7,825 bases of DNA from Planctomycetota bacterium (GTDB taxonomy: Bacteria > Planctomycetota > Planctomycetia > Isosphaerales > Isosphaeraceae), in NCBI GenBank assembly GCA_021778575.1, contig JAJYCH010000195.1, positions 1 through 7,825 of the forward strand, given 5' to 3'. The position numbers and the translations under genes are program-made. The notes below the pieces were generated by a model. It saw nothing but the letters and a program-made list of their open reading frames with translations, made no database searches and was not told where the DNA came from. Below are positions 6,137-7,825 of this stretch, one piece after another (position 1 is the stretch's first letter; the number at the start of each line of letters is the position of its first letter).

Positions 6137-6168
6137 AGCCGGGGGTCTTTCAAGGTGCCCCGGTTTTT
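6137..6168 (+). terminator. Terminator-like hairpin with T-tract in the hscC leader (possible attenuator)
   Basis: Bases 6139-6144 (CCGGGG) pair with 6158-6163 (CCCCGG). One G-T and one A-T pair at the base can extend the stem to 8 bp, around a 13-base loop, and T5 follows at 6164-6168. This is the layout of an intrinsic terminator on the plus strand, yet no plus-strand gene ends here. It ends 42 bases before the hscC start, so it may be a leader attenuator or a guard against read-through from the inserted element. Confidence 0.5.
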
Positions 6169-6210
6169 GATTCCACCGAAGTCATCAGCGATGAGCCTGG
6201 GTGCTTGGAC

Positions 6211-7825
6211 GTGACCGACATCATCATCGGTATCGACCTCGGAACCACCAACTCGGCGGTTTCGTTGATGGATGGGTCGGCCCCAAAACTGATCCCCAAC
6301 GCTCTGGGCGAGGTTCTGACCCCCTCGGTCGTGGGCTTTGACCTGGATGGCAACCTGATCGTCGGCCGGTCGGCCGTCGAGCTGATGGTCACTCATCCCG
6401 AGCGTTGCATCGGCCAGTTCAAGCGGAAAATGGGCAGCGACTGGACCGCCGACCTCGCCGGGAAGTCGTTCACCCCCGAAGAACTGTCGAGCATGGTCCT
6501 TGCCGCGCTCAAGCAAGATGCCGAAGCGTACCTGGGCCGGCCCGTCACCCGGGCGGTCATCACCGTTCCCGCCTATTTCAACGATCCCCAGCGCAAGGCG
6601 ACGATCCACGCCGGTCAGATCGCCGGACTCTCGGTCGAACGGATCTTGAATGAACCGACGGCCGCGGCGCTGGCTTATGGGTTGAAAGATCCGGGGACCG
6701 AGCGTGTCCTGCTGATCTTTGATCTTGGCGGCGGGACGTTCGACGTCTCGGTCGTTGATGTCATGGACGGCGCGATCGAGGTTCGGGCTTCGAGCGGCGA
6801 GGGGTTCCTCGGTGGCGAGGATTTCACCCGGACCATCGCCGTCCGGGTGCTCGATCGTTGCGGCTTGACCTTCGAGCGGACCGAGATGGCCGCCCCTCGG
6901 CTGGTCTCGCGGCTGATCCAGCAGGCCGAGGTCGCCAAGCGAACCCTCAGTCGCGAAGCCTCGGCCACGGTCCGCCTGCCGGGCAATGACGGTCAGATTG
7001 GCGACGAGGCACGGGCCGAGACCATCACCCGCGACGACTTCAGCAAGTGGACTGATCATCTGATGGCCCGGATCGAGATGCCGATCCGGCGGGCCCTGGG
7101 CGACGCCGGACTGAATCGGTCCGATATCAAGGAAGTGATCCTGGTGGGGGGGGCGACCCGGATGCCTCGGGTGATCGAGCGCGTGGCCGACCTGTTCGGC
7201 AAGCCGCCGCTCTGCTCGATCAACCCCGATGAAGTCGTCGCGCTGGGGGCGGCGGTCCAGGCCGGTCTGATCGCTCGCGAGGTGAGCCTCGATGACATGG
7301 TCGTCACCGACGTCGCTCCGTTCTCGCTCGGCATCCATACGTGCAAGACTTTCGGAGCCGAGCATCGCGACGGCTATTTTCTGTCGATCATCGACCGGAA
7401 CACCACGATCCCGATCAGCCGGGTCCGGACGGTCTCGACCCTTCTGGCGAATCAGACCGAGTTGAAGATCGAGATCTTTCAGGGGGAGGGGCGGCGGGTC
7501 GAGGAGAATCTCCGGATCGGCGAATTCGAGGTCAAAGGGATTCCGCGAGGGCCGGCCGGCGAGCCGGTCGAGATCCGTTTTACCTACGACCTGAATGGCG
7601 TCCTGGAGGTCGAGGCGACGGTCGTGTCGACCAGGCGCAAGTTTACTCACGTGGTCACCCAGCACGCCCAGGGGTTGTCGGCCGACGCGGTCAGATTGGC
7701 CGTGCAGGCGATGGCCGCGCTCAAGACGCATCCCCGCGAGGAAGCGCTCAACCGGCATCTCCTCCGCCGGGCCGAGCGTCTCTTCGGTGAGATCGGCGCC
7801 GATCACCGGACGATCCTCGGGCAGT
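6211..7825 (+). CDS. hscC: HscC-type Hsp70 molecular chaperone, C-terminus cut by window edge
   Basis: This is an ATP-driven cytoplasmic chaperone of the Hsp70 family; 538 residues are visible with no stop. The nucleotide-binding domain shows [14 protein letters not shown] (4-17), FKRKMGS (70-76) with K71 at the DnaK K70 site, [12 protein letters not shown] (119-130), [12 protein letters not shown] (147-158), [11 protein letters not shown] (171-181), GGEDF (201-205), VGGATRMP (312-319) and [16 protein letters not shown] near 338-353. The substrate domain begins at DVAPFSLGI (367-375), with [18 protein letters not shown] and [11 protein letters not shown]. The FKRxMGS, RNTTxPxSRV and short C-terminal pattern resemble E. 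coli HscC (about 556 residues) more than DnaK, so perhaps 20-40 residues are missing. The canonical interdomain linker is replaced by DDMVVTD. The start is GTG at 6211, chosen because the family begins just before IGIDLGTT; no clear ribosome site is seen, and TTG at 6205 is an alternative. No DnaJ or GrpE gene is adjacent. Confidence 0.9.
   Translation, partial: MTDIIIGIDLGTTNSAVSLMDGSAPKLIPNALGEVLTPSVVGFDLDGNLIVGRSAVELMVTHPERCIGQFKRKMGSDWTADLAGKSFTPEELSSMVLAALKQDAEAYLGRPVTRAVITVPAYFNDPQRKATIHAGQIAGLSVERILNEPTAAALAYGLKDPGTERVLLIFDLGGGTFDVSVVDVMDGAIEVRASSGEGFLGGEDFTRTIAVRVLDRCGLTFERTEMAAPRLVSRLIQQAEVAKRTLSREASATVRLPGNDGQIGDEARAETITRDDFSKWTDHLMARIEMPIRRALGDAGLNRSDIKEVILVGGATRMPRVIERVADLFGKPPLCSINPDEVVALGAAVQAGLIAREVSLDDMVVTDVAPFSLGIHTCKTFGAEHRDGYFLSIIDRNTTIPISRVRTVSTLLANQTELKIEIFQGEGRRVEENLRIGEFEVKGIPRGPAGEPVEIRFTYDLNGVLEVEATVVSTRRKFTHVVTQHAQGLSADAVRLAVQAMAALKTHPREEALNRHLLRRAERLFGEIGADHRTILGQ

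Noticed and set aside
6118..7806. Minus-strand open frame of 562 codons opposite hscC
   Set aside because: The plus strand encodes all Hsp70 signature motifs without interruption. The antisense product is a D/R/G-rich shadow with no family features.

Overview
The window looks like chromosomal DNA from a high-GC planctomycete, probably of the Isosphaeraceae type. This rests on GC-rich codon use, a Gld-type ABC transporter whose permease and auxiliary subunits are fused in one protein next to a DUF4340 gene, and intergenic spacers full of palindromic repeats. The lineage is inferred from gene content remembered from that group, not from a marker gene.

Layout. Bases 1-282 (minus) hold the N-terminal 94 residues of the acetolactate synthase regulatory subunit (ilvN/ilvH), which runs off the left edge. 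It has its own short leader with a weak candidate promoter and a hairpin. A strong intrinsic terminator (412-457) separates it from a three-gene minus-strand operon read right to left: a GldA-like ABC ATPase (5655-4927), a GldF-GldG fusion protein (4787-2001) and a DUF4340 membrane-anchored protein (1994-480). These should form one envelope ABC system: the ATPase powers the six-helix permease half of the fusion, while the large extracytoplasmic GldG and DUF4340 domains probably form the outward-facing part. The substrate cannot be told from sequence. A 104-bp imperfect palindrome made of GGACTCA-like units lies between the ATPase gene and its permease gene.

The 555-base divergent spacer 5656-6210 is the most unusual part. 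It carries a 255-bp element with no credible gene (5799-6053), bounded by imperfect terminal inverted repeats and flanked on both sides by the identical octamer GTGTCGGA, as expected of a target-site duplication. Inside it are a perfect 27-bp inverted repeat and four self-complementary hairpins of the type GAGC-TT/AA-GCTC in mirror order. I read it as a non-autonomous, MITE-like transposable element inserted between two divergent promoters. To its right are a candidate promoter, a terminator-like hairpin with a T-tract, and then an HscC-type Hsp70 chaperone gene on the plus strand (6211 to beyond the right edge), missing only about its last few dozen codons.

No tRNA, rRNA, CRISPR array or defence system was seen. 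The best candidate for something undescribed is the MITE-like element with its nested palindromes. The Gld-like fusion operon is a known but functionally unassigned type of system.
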